Shown: piece after piece, positions 20,201 to 35,200 of the stretch
How positions within the stretch are numbered: position 1 is the first letter of the stretch
Layout: the number at the start of each line of letters is the position of its first letter
Made by a program: the position numbers and the translations under genes
Origin: Lagopus muta
Taxonomy: Eukaryota; Chordata; Aves; Galliformes; Phasianidae
Direction of reading: 5' to 3'
NCBI RefSeq assembly: GCF_023343835.1
Contig: NC_064449.1
Coordinates: forward strand, 1,766,778 to 1,830,777
Length of the DNA: 64,000 bases
The notes under the pieces: generated by a model
What the model was told of the DNA's origin: nothing
The model's database searches: none
Seen by the model: only the letters and a program-made list of their open reading frames with translations

Positions 20201-23200
20201 GTTTTTCAGTAAGTACAGTATTTTACTCCCTGAATATTGTGTGTTTAGGTACCTTACAGTTGTCCTGTATATTATTAAGGGTGCATTTCAGAATTAGCGT
20301 GTTCCCAGCAAGCAAAGTCTGAATTGATAAGGAGATATGCAGTTGCGAGGGCTCAATAAGTAAACATCTGACCATTGCTGCCTCAAGTAATACCTACTGC
20401 TTTGAAAACATCCTTAGCAGTGAGCTGTACATCAGATAGCAAAAATGTAGGAGTCCAGGCACGTCAGGCTGTGTTCAGATTGAAGTCTCAGCCAAGTTCT
20501 GTACACAGTCATTGGGAAAAGGGCCACTGGAGAGCAAGCTGGGGGCCAAAATGGAGCTGTGAGCTTTGGCCTCAGGTCCTTGTCACTGTCAGGACTGAAG
20601 TGGGCTCTAGGCTGACTGGCTCAGGATGTGTAAACAACACACAAATGCTTTTTGAAGGGCAGGCGGGTTCTTTCTGATGGCTGACCTGGAAAAGGACTTT
20701 ATAAGACCAGAATGTTACTGGCTGTGTTGTCTTCTTCCAGAATAACATGGACTTTAAACTGTATCTGATGAGTTGTGTTTTTACAGACCATGAGATAAGC
20801 ATCGCTGGTTAGCACTAAAACATTTTTCCTTGGCAGGATTCAAGGTTGTTTTGATGCTTTGGAGAAGCAGTATGTAAGTTCGTTCCTACTTTTTAATGGA
20901 CTTTGTTATTTTTCTTCAAAAATATGGACAAAACTGTATTTTCATTCCTCCTTCTGTAGTGATCTTGCATACACACAACATTTACAGCTGTGGAGTAAAG
21001 GGAGAATACAAATCTGAGGTTTGGGATTTTATTCCTTGAGCCCAACCAAACCTTGACTGGAGCTCTCTGGACTTGCCTGTACATGGCATGAGCACTTGCA
21101 GCCTGGAAGGGATTCCCCTTTGTTCTGTGTTCTGCATTTGCACTCTCCAGTGTCTGAATACAGACAGTGCCAGTCAGAACTTGCAGGTCCTGATTTCTAT
21201 GCCTGTTTTCTTGAGAAAGATTCTTTCATGCTTCTGCTTTCTATCATGTTTTCTTCAAGCCTTTGCCCTTCTCTAACCCTCTTAGCTTTCTCTTGGGTTT
21301 GGACTTTATTCCTTTTTTCTTTTTTAATAAGGCCATCCATTAGGTAATGTGTTTATCTGGTTTCAGAACAAAACCAGCCAGTAAGTAATCATATTTCTTG
21401 CTGATTCTCACACACACACACAAAATTGCTACGTACAGCAAAAAGGACCAATTACCATCTCTGTCAGCACTGCTCAAGTTAACTCTCATCTAGATCAGAT
21501 GAAGCTGTGTTAGTTTCAGCTCTGCTGATTGCACGTGCTCTTAAAATCAGTACGACTGGCACTGTGCATATGATGTGCAAAATGTGAACTGCTTACTGCT
21601 TGCTGACAGTTCTGGGAGGAATGTAGCCCTCTGCTATTTATGAGAGACATAATGTAGTTATTACTTGACAAAGGTTAAGAGAAAAACAGGTATTTAATGG
21701 GTGCTCTAGGATTGCTTTCTCATCCTTTCCCACGTACAGTTTCTTGCTATAGCGTGAATTAAACACCTTTGATGTGTCTTGTATCAGTGAACAAATATTA
21801 TTCTGCGGTAGGGATGGGTGCTATTGTGAAAGTGTTTTAAGTTGACATAGGCTCTGAATATTTGTTTAGAAAAAGTCCCAGGAGGGAAGGAAGTCTGAGC
21901 ATGTCGTTGCTTTCTTGGGGAAGTGCATGTGAAGCCAGCGAACCGGCCACTAGGTGTTGCTGCTGCTGTGCTGTGAAGAGTCTGCATGAAGACGTGTGAC
22001 TCAGTTTGTTGAATGTGCCTGTGTGTGTAGGCAGTTCGATTTTGCTATCTTATGTTGTCCTCACCCACTCAGGATAGATACTGACTTTGCCTTCTGTTTT
22101 CTCTTGTTCTCTCTCTCTTTAGCTACATGTTGCTGTCCTAGCAGTAAGTAAATGAGTTCAAGACGTTTTTCTTCTCCCACCGTGCTTGACACAGATTTGG
22201 AGTCAACATTGTGTCAAACCATAAATGCCTTTTATAAGGGGAAGTCAAAATATATGTGGTTTTTAATAGAGTGATGACCTTTCTTAAATATGGTAAAAAT
22301 GAACTTCCTAGGCTGCGTGGGAACGTTTTCTCTGTATGTCAGACCTCTGACTCTCAGGCCTTACATGAATCCTTAAAGCCCAGGAAACACTTTCCTGGGC
22401 TCCCTATCATTTCTTCCCGCAAACTCTGGCCTTGATCCTTGGAGGAAGGAAGCTGCTGTGTTTTCTCAGTGCATAAGAGTTTGCTTTAATAATCTGATGC
22501 CGAGGAAACCACACGCTAGCAGCTGCCTCTGGAGTCTTTTGCCCTGGTTCTCTGTAAAGCAGCAATAGCCATTCTACACACCTACTGTGTGCATAATCTG
22601 AGCATTTAAATCTCAGGCATCAATAGTTACCTGTGAGGATTGGAATGGGAATCAACCTCATTCCTCTAGAATTACACAGGTGAGTCTTCTACCTGTCTTT
22701 GAAGTGCTAAGTATGGACTGCTGATAGAGGAAGGCCGTGTCTCGGCCATTCCTTTCTCTGATCCCGTGTTACAGATAGCACAATCTCCGCTGTAACTTGG
22801 AAATAACATTGTTTATAGTCCTTTTTCACTGGTTCATGTTACCCAAGGGCAGAATGTGCTCACTGTGCTTTCTCACAACAGATGTACACCAATCCCGAGG
22901 AACCGGAGGTAAGAAAGAGTCTTAATTAATCTTTGAGGCAACCGAAGGCATGGGTGAGTAGATTTTTATTCAGAATGGACTTGTGGGCTTAAATTCTACC
23001 CTGACACTGCTGCTTGGTGACCTGGTTTCTCTTCTTCTGCCTTCACTCAAGAATGACAGCTCAGTGAGCTGGATTGTGATCAAACACTCCTGCCGGGCAT
23101 CTAGGGCCTCAGGCAGGGATGTTAACAGGCAACTAATGGGCATGTTCTCAATTTTGTTTTTCTTCCCTGAGGGAAGAACTGGGAAGTTCAAAATCATTCT

Positions 23201-26200
23201 TTTATTCTCTTTTTCTTTTATTATCTTTTTGAAAGGAGTAGTGAGAAGAGATCTGTTGGTTCTTTTTGTTTGTTTGTTTTTCATGCAGAGAGGTTTAGGA
23301 CAGAAGTTACAAATCGCTTCAGAGCTGGGATGCATGAGTTACACAGTGTGTGTGCTTATCCTTTCCGTGTTCTCCACTGAATTGCCACCTCTGCTATTTT
23401 GTCTAGCCTGTGGCAGCAGTCTTAGTGCAATATATAAGTGAGGCTCTGCATCCATTCATTCTCCACAGAGCACACATGAGGAATGGCTGCAGGGCCTGCC
23501 TGCGGCGTTGCAGTTCTGCCCCGCTGCACCTCAGCATCTGGGGAGGGAGGGAGGAAGTGCTGGGATTTCTTAAGAGCTCAACCTGACTCCTCCCAGTCAA
23601 CCTCACTGCCTCAGAAAAGCCAATGATAGACATGACATTGGGCTGCAGTATGTCCTTCCTCTCGGATTGAAGTTTGTTCTTCCTTATGGTTGTCTTCTCT
23701 GAAAATGTAGCAAATCATTTTCTTTTACGTGGGATGTCATCTAAATACATACTTTTTAATCTCTTAGTAAACACTGAGACCAGTCAAACTCAGAATCCCT
23801 GTGCAATACAGTTTAAACTCCTAGTGGAAACTGTCCTGCAGGCTCTTGTCTATACAGAACTCTGGCCAGGCTTCCCTGTGACGCTGCATCACTCGTGAAG
23901 CCTGACATTTTTCCTTTTAGTAGTGAGGGAGGACATACAGACGCTGTGAGGTCAGCTGGCCCTGGTGTCTCTTTAGAGGACAGAGCTGGGGAGTCAGGCC
24001 CACAGAAATAGAAGGAGGAGGCTGGAAGTTTACAATTTTTCTGTGATTATTTCAGTGCGAGGTAAGTTGTGGTTAAGGAAAACCTACCAACACTTATGCA
24101 AGCAGTAATGGAGCTTCAGCTATAAACATCTCATTAGATTAATGCTGTGTTCTTATAAAGTCTTCAAAAGACCCTGTTAAGTTCAGAACACATCTTTACG
24201 TTTGCTTTTTCTTTTCCTGCTCTTGTTAAATCTCCAGACAGTGACTGAACTGTATCAATTCAAGTTCAAGTACAAACAGGAGGTGCCCGAGATGGACATC
24301 ATCAGGTAATGGTTTGGGTTTATTTCTCAGAATTGCACTTTGAAAGGCAGGTGTTCCTGAAGCCTGAGGAAGAGGCTGCCCTTCATGATGATAGCATGTC
24401 TGAGCAGCTCAGCAGTAAATATCATCAGAGTTGAGGATAGTCACTCTACAGGACACAAACATCCAAGCTGGTGAATAGAAATGCTGTTATGTAGCACAGT
24501 GAGGAACTTGAAGTGCATCAGAACGGAATGAAAAGCAACTTAGAGAAATCACACCAAGTCAGTGTAGCAGTGGAGAAACCAACACATTTGTTGAGCCTGC
24601 TACCATCTCAACTAGCAGCGGTGTTCTTCCAGTTTCACAGGAGAGCCTTGTGCTTTCCAATGGAGCTGTTCCGAGTTTGATCCTTTTAATGAAGATCTCA
24701 TTCCCAGTATTTTTATCCATGGGCATTTGCACGCATGCGTTCTGTTCCAGTAGTCTAGGAGGGTGGCCTGGGAGGTCTTTCTCTGATCATGCCTGTGTTG
24801 ATGCTGCAGAACTTATGGCAGGAAGCAGCAGCATCTTGCATCCTCTTGGCACTGTTAGATATTTGACAGCTGTGTTTAGTGGGGCAAAATCCTGTTTAGT
24901 TTAAACTTAATACTGTCAAAAGCTATTATCTATGACCAAAGCAAGGAAAAATAATTAGCCAGTTCCCCAGCAGAACGCAGCATCTGTTGATGTCCATAGT
25001 ACTGGTCAAGAAGAGGCTCCTCTTTATCTTTTCTGTTCTGTTTATATCAGCTCCTTCAAAATCTCAGTGCTGTGCTGAGGGTTCAGAGATTGAGGCCTCA
25101 GATTCCCTGAGCTGTGGCTCTGTTCTGTTTCCCCTGTGACTGACATTGCTATCACCAGGTCATGTATGTACCTGCAGTCGTTTGTAAGCTGACATTCTGG
25201 CATTGATCAAACTATTGTGTCATCTTTGCTGTCAGCTCCTTCAGTTGATAAAACTACTGTTATGCACCTGCAAGGTTTATTGCCACATGCCAACCCAGAG
25301 CAAATCATCCCTCAAGGAATGTGTCTGTGTCCTTGTGTATGAGTGGCAAAGGAAAACGTTCTCCTAGATGATCTCTGCCCTTTTCTAGATTCATTTTTGG
25401 AGGAGTTTCTGGCCACGGATCCCAGTCTTTCAGAGAGGTTCAGTTCTTTGATTCCTACCTTTTGGCACATTCCTGCATCAAACCCAGTGTTATTCTCATA
25501 CTGAACCAGAACTTGGCCTGTTACCTCCTATGGAGCTCTCATGTCTTTTTGTATATACTCTTTCTTCTGTGCTTTCTACCCTGCTAATCCCAAGACTTGT
25601 GAAGATGATGTGGAAGAAAAGGCCTGGTTTCTCTTTATTCCACCTTGATGTTGCCATCTTTAGTCTCTCACTTCCCATACACATTCCAGAACATACAAGA
25701 TTCCGTTTAATAACACAGCATGGTCAGCACAAGGGTTTTGTTGTTGGAGCTTACCAAACCATAACCTACATAACCTTGGGAATACAAACTGTTCAACAGC
25801 CACTCAGTTTTCATATTGAAATGCTCCAACTGGAAGGGGAAATCCATCTTACAGAAGCAGTGATTTAATCAGTCATACTCAGCCCTGGCATTCTCCCCAC
25901 TGTCATTTGTTCCTTTCTGCTTTGGAAATGATTTGTGGTGATTCTGTTAGATTTTGTTAGATACCATCCAGTCTGCTTGTGGTATCATCCAAAGACACAG
26001 TTTTGTAGTGGAGGAGCTACTATTTTTAAGGCCCTTTCTTGTTGAATGTTAAGGAAGTGTAGGTTCCTCGCTCTCTTAGTGATTCATCCAATTTGCCTCC
26101 AACTGGCTAAAGTTAGCAGCCTGATCTAAGCTGCTCATCTCATCAACCTCTGTAGTCAAGAGAAACGAACTCCTCCAGAGGGCAATTCATCCCACTGCTG

Positions 26201-29200
26201 CTGCACGGTTATCTCAGTCTAGACTGCTTGCTTAGACTAGCCAGCTGACATTTGGATGGGTGAAGGAGGTGAGAGGAATGCCCCTTAGTCACTTTGGAAA
26301 AATGCACTTCTGAGCTAGTTTTTCTTACATGAAATTGAAGTGAGAACATGGAATTCACTTCTCTTCAATCTGCAAAATGGACTTGAAAATAGCCACGGTG
26401 ATGAATCAGCTCTAGATGGGATTTTCACCTCATTCCTCTCATTCCTGGAATTGCTTAGGTGAAAGGCACTTGTTTTATGGTCCTTTGATCCATTTTAATC
26501 ATGTTCGAACAAGTGAGTCACGATATTTGTACAATGGGGGTCCGTTGCCCTAACTGCAAAGTCTTTTCAAATGTAAATGCCGTGCCACTTCGTTTAGAGC
26601 TGCTGTTTTCCTGATGCCACTCCATCCCAGGAGTCTGTTTCACTTCCCTGTTTATCTGGAAATTACACGAAGGCATTGTAGCTTTCTCACTGGTGCTTTG
26701 AGACAAGTCAGTGGGTGCACTGTATTTGTAATTGGATCTTGAATATTCATGACTGAGGAAAAACAACTCTGTTATTCTGCTTCCCATTGTAGCAACAGGA
26801 CGAACTTTGTGAATGGAGTGCGCAGCGAGGACATGAAGCAAGCCTGCAGCCTCCTGATCCGTAAGCTGTACCTGCTAATGCAGAACCTGGGCCCACTTCC
26901 CAGTGACATTTCCCTGACCATGAAGCTCCTCTATTACAATGATGGTAGGTGGATAGCTGCGTGTGCTGCCAGGGGAGCTTCCCTTTCCATCAGTTCCTGT
27001 GATAACCACGAGCCCCGTGAAATTAATAAACCTCAGAAAGGTGAAATGGCAGTGAGGTGGTAGGAGCTATTAGCTGATACAGTGAGAAATGGTGTAAAAT
27101 GTAGTGAATCCCTTAGACTCACAGGGATGGCAGATGCTTTGAGAAGGGATTGTAAATCCATATAAGAAGCGCAGCCTTGCAGTGTGAAAAGGACAGCCTT
27201 CTTCACTGTTTGTTTGTATCTTAAGGAACATGCACCTCCTGTGTGTTGGCTTGTAATCCAGAAAGTTGTGCTCATTGGTGGTATCTCAGCATTCTAAAGT
27301 TTCTGTTTCTTTCAGCCACCTGTTAGCATTTGCTCAGTTCTTTTTTTGCCTTTGAAATCTCCCTTCTTCCCTCCAAAAAAATAACCACCCAACACATTGT
27401 TGGTAGCTGGCGTTGTTTCTGGAGGTTGGTAGATGTGTGTATTTCATAGAGCAGATTAAAGAGGGATGGAACTTTGTTTCTCTGACAGCACTGGGTTCTT
27501 TCTCTGTGTGTAGTGACTCCTGATGATTACCAGCCACCTGGCTTTAAGAAAGATGACAGCCCTGGGGACCTGTTTTTTGATGGTGATCCTGTCAACTTGA
27601 AACTAGGGTCAGTCTCCACTGGGTTCCACACCTTGAAGGTGAAAGTAACAACTGAAAACAAAAGAATGGGGAGAGTTGAAAGCAACCTGATCCAGAAGAA
27701 TAGCCCTACTGAGATCTGCCATCAAGGGCTAGACTGCGATGAAGAGGAAGAGGAGGGAAGCACTAAGGTAGAGAAATAACTCTATTCAGTTCTCGTTGGA
27801 GGAATGGAGTTTAATCTAGCAAAACACTCTGAAAAAAAGCATTTGCTCAGAATCCTAGCTCAATAAACTTGTGCAGGGCAGCATTGCTGCACTGGATTGA
27901 GTGTTGAGACTGCAAATCCATCAGCATAATGTGAATTTCATTTGAGCACATCCACTGGCTTACTGAGTCTAATGTGTTCTCCCAGAAGAGGGCAGTGATT
28001 ATACAGAGAGCCACAGCACACACATGCAGAACTGGAGGAAACTGCAGACTTCTGCATTTCCATTTGGTGTTTCTTTCCCAGATCTGTGCAGTCAGGTGGG
28101 ATTCCTTCCACTGCCTCTAACCATCCCAAAGTTGTGCACTGTGCCCAGTTTCTCTGGAGCACCTCGGTGCTTAGTGTAGGGGTTGTCTTTAGCAGGCAAT
28201 CATTAGACAGCAAGTTCAGCTGAAATAACAAAGGGGCAGCCTGCACCAGCAGCTCAGGCTTGGCAGTTTAATTTTAGGTGGCAAGTGCCAGTGAACAAGC
28301 CTTAGCATAACTGCTGCCTGAAGACAGGAAACTGTTTGGGCCAGAATTTTCTGCCTTTCTCAGTAAATCTCTCTTCTGTAGGCTTGGGAGTAGGAGTGCT
28401 GCATGCTGAGGAGTTTTGTAAATCTCATCTCTGTTAGTGCTGAGTATAAGCTCAGCAGATTTACCTCCTGGGAATAATTTTTAAGTCGTGCTATTAATTC
28501 AAGGGATTATTTGCATTGCAGAACAACCCTCTCCCTGTCAGAGCAGAGTCAGATGAGCATGGAAAGGATGGAAAGGACAGAAATTATACCCAACCAGGCC
28601 TGGGAACTGAAGCATCTTCTTTTTGCCTTCAAGATACAGGTAGAAGCTCAGTTTCAACAGTGAAGGAGCCTGTGTTCACAGCTAATCTCTTAGCATAATA
28701 TTTAGATTTTCTCAGCTGTTTTGAAATGGATGAACAGTTTGTCAGACTAATTCAATTTTGTATGAGATCAGAGTGACCTATAATAAATGGCCTCTTGTGT
28801 ACGCTTGGTTTGTTAACAGAAACATTCAATTTTTTATCAGTATCTTTCCACCTTTTTATCTCAGCAGTTTTTTTTCAGATACAGAGGAAATGCATCGTTC
28901 ATCAATATCACACTACATTATCTACATTTCACCAAGGCTCTTTTCCTATAGCTGTTGCAGCTTGATTTTGCTAATAACTTTCATATGTGAAAGCATGCAT
29001 GAACATATACCAAAAAAAAAAGCCTCTGTCACTTCAGTAAGCCTAGCTGGTGATGTACCATGCTCTGTTTGACCTTTGAGGCTCTCAAATATAGCCTGTG
29101 GAACAATACCATCTAGTGACAAAATGGTAAATAGCATTCCTGAGATCCTCAGGCAGTGGAATAAAGGAGCTGGGCTGCCTATGAAGCCACCTCTTCTAGT

Positions 29201-32200
29201 CTTTCTCCTGCAGATTCTCTGATAACTAATGAGGAGTGAACTCACACTGCCACCTTTTCCACTAGGGGGATATTAACAATATCTTCCTGCATCATCAAAT
29301 TGTTTTCATGAAGCTCTGAGGCAGTTTAGGACCCCACAGTCAAATTTTATGGAAACTGTCTAGTAGGGACAGCAGTTATTAATCAGAGGACAAGCTCCTG
29401 TCCAACACAGCCACTTACACAGATTATATACTGACATAATCCTTGTTTCTTAGGAAGCCAGGTTAAAAAATGAAGTATTAACCTCACGGACAGGAGCTGT
29501 TGAGGTTAATGTTTTATATTTAGATGATGGTAGTCTGAAATCTGTTTACAGTGCTAAACTGCCAGTGCTGGCACTGAGAATAAGGGTTACACCATTCCAC
29601 ATCAGGCATGGAATTGCACTACAGTGGTTCAGTTGTCCTTTTGTGTATATTTTTTTCAGTTAAATATAGGGCTTTAAGCTTGAGAACTAATTTTGATATG
29701 TTTGCATTGTAGGTGGAAAGGGAAAGATGGAAATAAAAGAGATGGGCAGGCGGCCTTCCTCACAGGCATCTCAGCAGGTGAGCAAATTTTAGTGACTCTG
29801 ATACGACAGGCAGTGTGAATTGATTGCCATGGAATGTGATGTCACCTAGGATGGCACAGCTTTCTAATAACGTGTGCATTTGTTGTATGGTATGCAATGG
29901 CTACAAAGTGTTACAGCATAGGGGTATAAGCGTGAACTGGAAGCATTTATGAACAAGCTTTCTATGGTCAGCTCATTTCACACATCCACTGTGAGAGTTT
30001 TTGTTCTGTTCCAGGAGTTGACACTCATGCATTACACATGCAGCCTAAATGACACAGCCAGGTTTCTTTACCTGCGTGTGTTTTTGGATTAGGGTTCTGA
30101 AATCACCACCCTGGGTTAGATTTGAAGGCTGTGTTTGTCTGCTGCCCAAGCTAATCTTTACCTCTCCTTTCCTGCTGCCAGTCTTATCTTCACGTGTGAC
30201 TCACAGTACTTCTGGATCCTATCCCTTTTTGCCTACCTCTCTGTGATAGGAAGACTGAGCTCCTGGAAGGGCTGATCTGTTTTTTCAGGGGTTACAGAGG
30301 CAGAGCTAAGAAGTAGGATGGACCAGACGTGATACATAAAGTAAGGTGAAGTTAATTCCATCCTGAGACTGTTCAGGTCAATCCCTGAACCAAAATCAGT
30401 GCTGGGATTCATGCCCTTGTGCAGAGCTCTTTTCAGTGACAGGCAGGTCTCTGAACACCACCAGACCTGCCAGTTGATCCTCCTCCTATTCAAATTAGTT
30501 GAAGATGCTGTGAGCTTGAATATTCAGAAACTGAATCTTCACAGGATAAGTTAACGAGAGTAGGAAATTGCTAGTAAAATTTTCCCTGCTTCTGTTGAAA
30601 AGTCTAACCCAGACAGCAACTGGAGACGACTACTTAACGTGTCATTCAAAAGGCATCTCTGAAGTATTTGCATTGACTCTGGATCTTAGAAATGAACTTC
30701 TGTGCCTAGGCTGGTATTTTTCAAACTTTAACCACATTTTTTTTTTTGTCACATCCTCCAGTTTCCTTCTGATCATTGTTTATTCTGTCGTCTCTGAGAA
30801 AACAGGAGCCTTTTTTGTTTGTAACTCATGGTTCTCCCCCTGATTCATGCTCTTGCATTCTTTCGGGTCTGTCATGATGAGAGTCAGAGCACCAGACACC
30901 TCTCTCCTGCAGCATGTGAATTCCCTTAGAATGCAGTAGCAATAGTGAGAGTTTCTGAAGGTGGTGGAAACAGTACTGGTTACTGAAAAGTGGAAGAGTC
31001 ATTTTATCCACTTTCTGCTTCCAAAGACTCAAAAAAAGAATTGCAATCCCTCTTCCTGTTAAATTCTGCTGGGCAGACAGTTTTTGAGTTATTCTTTGAT
31101 ATTATTATTTTTAGACATACTTGCTTAGAATATGGCTAACATTTCAGTCACTTCAGGAAGAAATAAAACCAAGTCACTCTTTAGAAAGTTCAGATCATCA
31201 CGGTAAAGCCAGCACTAATAAAAACTTGATGCTATTTTCCATGCGAGGGGGACTTTCCCTTCTTTTCTGAGGGAAGTGGGTGAAACAAATGTGCATTGTG
31301 TATTCCACTTATATCAGGAAGCCACACTGTCGAGTGAAGTTTGTCTTAAAAAATGAGGGCAAGCTAGGGAAATCAGAGTTAGGTATTATCTAACGAGGTC
31401 AAACGCAGGTAAGATGGCAGAAGGAGTCCTTTTGGGGTGTGAATGTAAACATCTTGTTGCTATCCAGGCTGCAGGACGGTGAAACGAGCAGCGTTTTCCA
31501 GGTGTGCTGGGAGGAGCTCTGTGATTTGAGGAGCTGTGTGGTCTCCCAAGAGAGCTGCCTTCCCCCGGCTTTGAGGGGTCGCTCAGCTTGGGCTGTGCAG
31601 CGCTCGGGAACCACCTGGCCGGGTCCGTGCAGCTCTCCCTTTATTTTTGGCAGACATAAGCCACCAGGCTCAGGCTGCTAGTGCACGACAAGTGTTAGGT
31701 TTCCACCCAAAGAGCGCCTTGAACTAGCTCTCATAAAAATTGCTCACATACCAGCGCTACCATGGGGGAGCGGGCATGGCTGGGTGGTGAGGGCGAGGCG
31801 GGCTGGGGGGGGGGGACCTCACCCTGCTGTGCGTGGCTGGGCCCAGGGCTGGGTGCTCAGTGCTCACCTGCACCGTTACGTGCTGAGCTGAGCTGATCGA
31901 AACCGATGGAAGCAGTCCCGCCTATTGCAGATCGTGGTGTCAGCAAGGATTCGATGTTCAGAAAGCGATGTGTTAAAAAATCCCATGCAGTCACGAGGTG
32001 CTGTGGGGAATTTGGACGGCCCCGTTGCTGCTCTTTCTCTGAGCGGACTGCTTTATTCCTTCTGTTTCCCAATTATAAAAAAGCCAGAACTATGCTGTTG
32101 GAACCGAGTTGATTGTTCGTTATTTGCCTGACCTACAGCTCTTCAGGAAAACCAGGAATGGGAGCATTAGAGGCTTATTTTTATCTGTATGACATGGGAG

Positions 32201-35200
32201 AAGCAGAGGCTGCAGATCTGCCAAAAGAGAAAGAACTATTTCTGTCCTGTTAGAACTATAACTGCTGTTTAATAATGGCCACGAAGAGTCTCTGACAGAG
32301 GGCTTTTCAGATTGGAGAAAAATTTACATGTACTCAACTTGCTTGTTATCTGCAATCTAATGATTGATGATACTTAGGATCAAATGAGAGATTGCCCTTT
32401 CCCAGCAAAGCATCTCTGTACTTAATCATCCAGAGTTAGACACCAGCATGTAAATTACCCTACCTCTGCTGACTTGAGGAGAGTTTCTGATTGCATCAGC
32501 TGCGGATTTGTCCCAGTGTGCTATCTTTATGTGTCTTCCTAGTTTCCACTGGCATTCTAGCAGTTGTGATCTGAAGAGCTGAGTAAAATAGGGAATTGCT
32601 GCCCACATTTATTCTGCAGAAATCTGCTGATGGAAATGGGGTCCTGCACTGAATGTGAGATAACTTCTTGAAGACTTCAGCGTAGTCCTTTACCCTCTTG
32701 TGGGTTCTTTAATGGTTTTGTCCCACAAGTTGATTTTTGTCCTCTTTGTCTTCATGTAAGCAAACATGTTGCAGTGGAATGAGTTTGGAATGAAATAGTT
32801 CTAGAAGATGAATAAAAGCTGACCATGTGGATGCTTCTGCAGGCGTTATCTCCCATCAGCAAGCTGTGGGCTGAAGTTCTGGGGTGGTCCTTAAAGCACA
32901 GTCTCATTGCACAGTGCAGCAGTTGTGCAGAGCCCTGAGTCGTCCCAGACGGAGCCTGTGCCAGAGCTGGAAGTGGTGTGGCTGCATCAGCACAGAACAG
33001 TTCTACCTCCTGGTTTTTTGGCTTCTCTAGTCAGTGCCAGACGGTGCTTATGCTGCTGGGCTGGCTGCGTTTGTGCTACCAGGCTGCTGTGGGGCACCAG
33101 TAAGTGTGCTGAGGATTGGCCTTGTGTAGGCACAGTGGTTTGGATCACTGGTAGCCCGGGGGCTCCACACTGCCTGTCAGTGCCTGGCTGTGTGGCACAG
33201 CTCTCTTACCCGGAACTGTCTGAAAGTCGCAGAGATTCACTTGCCTAAATGAAAGAGTGCCATTTTAGACTGCAGGTGGTGGTTTGTCTGGCCAGCTGCT
33301 ACTCCCCATGCTGAAGTCTTGGGTACCTGGTGACGTCCTTTTTCTCTATGAGAGAGGCTGTGGCAGCAATGGAAGCCAGCATGAGCAGTCTTTCATGCCT
33401 GACACCCTACGAGCAGTGTGTTTTGTTTGCCAGTGGTCGGCATCCTCTTGGTGCCCAGAGCCGTGGTAATCCTGCTGGAGATCCCTGTGCCTTTGCTGAG
33501 CTTCAGAGTTGCATGTGACTTCTGTCTGAAAGTGAAGGTCAGCACAAGGGATCCAGTTGCAGAACAACAACTTGAAGATCAAGACCTTTGTTGTCTGATT
33601 TTTCTCAGGCAAGCCACTTTTACAATTGCCATGACAGAAAGCAGTTTAAGGGTGAAGTCTGCCATTTGCCGAGCAATAGGAAAGCATTTTTCTGTGGCAA
33701 TGTCATTATCTTGAACTTTTGCAGCAAAGAAAAAAAAGAAAGGTTTATCTCTAGCTGTCTATCAAGCGAACTGTATCTGATGAGAAGTTCCCAGAACATT
33801 TTCTCCTCCAAACCAGCTGAGGCTACACAGACCCAAACAATGAAGAGAAGATTCAGAGATGAGCTAGCCTCTCTCCTTCCTGTTAGCTCAGGCCATTCTG
33901 GGAGGAGTGAGACAAGGAGGTCAGGAAATTCCTGGCTTCTCTGCATTCACATCCGACCTTTAGCTGGATCTGAGGCCGTACGTCCCTTGCATGAGTTGTT
34001 CCTGACTAGTGTGTATGAAACAGCTTCTTAGTGATCTCTTCATTTGGAGGTGATGCTCACTGCCCCGGCGGTGGGGAAAGGTTAAACTTGTGTGCCCTCA
34101 GATTTCAGCTGTGCCATGGACATCCAGAGGAAGACACTGAGCCTCTGAGCCTTCACACGTGTTCATAATGTACATGCTAACAACCAGACAGACTGCTGGA
34201 GAAATTTGCACACAGTAAAGTCGGGTAGGTCTGACATCCCACGAGGGGCTAAGCTGCTGATGGCCTCATAGGCACAGTGAGTGTCTTTGCTTTTCACCTC
34301 CTGGTTTACAGTGCTGTAAATCTCACAAGGGAAAGTCTCCCAGTGCAGAAGCTTACAGGCCAATTGAGGGTCCTGGCGGAGGCTACAGGGACAGACACTG
34401 GTACTTTTTTGACTTTTTAATCAGGTGTTTTGAACAATTTGTTTTCATAGTCTGGAAAGATCTGTTTGTGGTCCTTTAAACGCAACGAGATACGTGAGAC
34501 ACAGCGTAGGCCTGTGAGACTTTGTCTGCAAAAAGGAAATTGCGTTGGATGGCAGAGATTTTAACAGTGAACTATGGAAAAGGAAGAGGACCAGTGGTAA
34601 TCAGTGATGTCTTGGCATGGTTTCCTGGGGACAGAAATGTGGCAAGTTTCCATAGATGCATCACAGTGAGCGTCTTTCATTCTTCCACCTGCGTAATTTG
34701 GCTTTCATGCTTACCAGCGTGATTCTCCTCCACTTTGTACAGATGAAAATCAGGATTAGTTCTACTGATGTCAGTGCATTGGCTTTTCTGGAAACTGATA
34801 GGAGCTCAGTCAGTGCTGAGCCCTGTGCTGAGCTTTAATCTTTGTGCCGCCTTCGCAGAATGGCAGAGGTCAGAAGACCTGGAGGCCACCTAGAGCATCC
34901 TACGTGCCCAGGGCAGGGTAAGCACCTTGGCAACTCACATTTTGAATACCTCCAAGGATGGAGGCTCCACCGGCCCTCTGGACAGCCTGCACCAGTATTT
35001 GATCAGGCTCATAGCAAAGAAAAGCTCTTCCTTCTGTTTAAATGGAATTTGCTGCATTTTGGTTTCTGTCTGTTTCCTTCCATCTCTTTGCTGCACAGCA
35101 CCACGTGCCTCGTGAGCCTCGATTTTGCTGTGCTTGGAGCAGCCACCTGTCAGTGAGCTGCCTTCACTCGGAGAGAGGTGTCTGTCACCTGGCACGCCTC

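Noticed and set aside
22983-23441. 152-codon plus-strand frame with hydrophobic stretches in HORMAD2 intron 7
   Set aside because: T-rich intronic DNA gives Phe/Leu/Ser runs; no domain or flanking exon.
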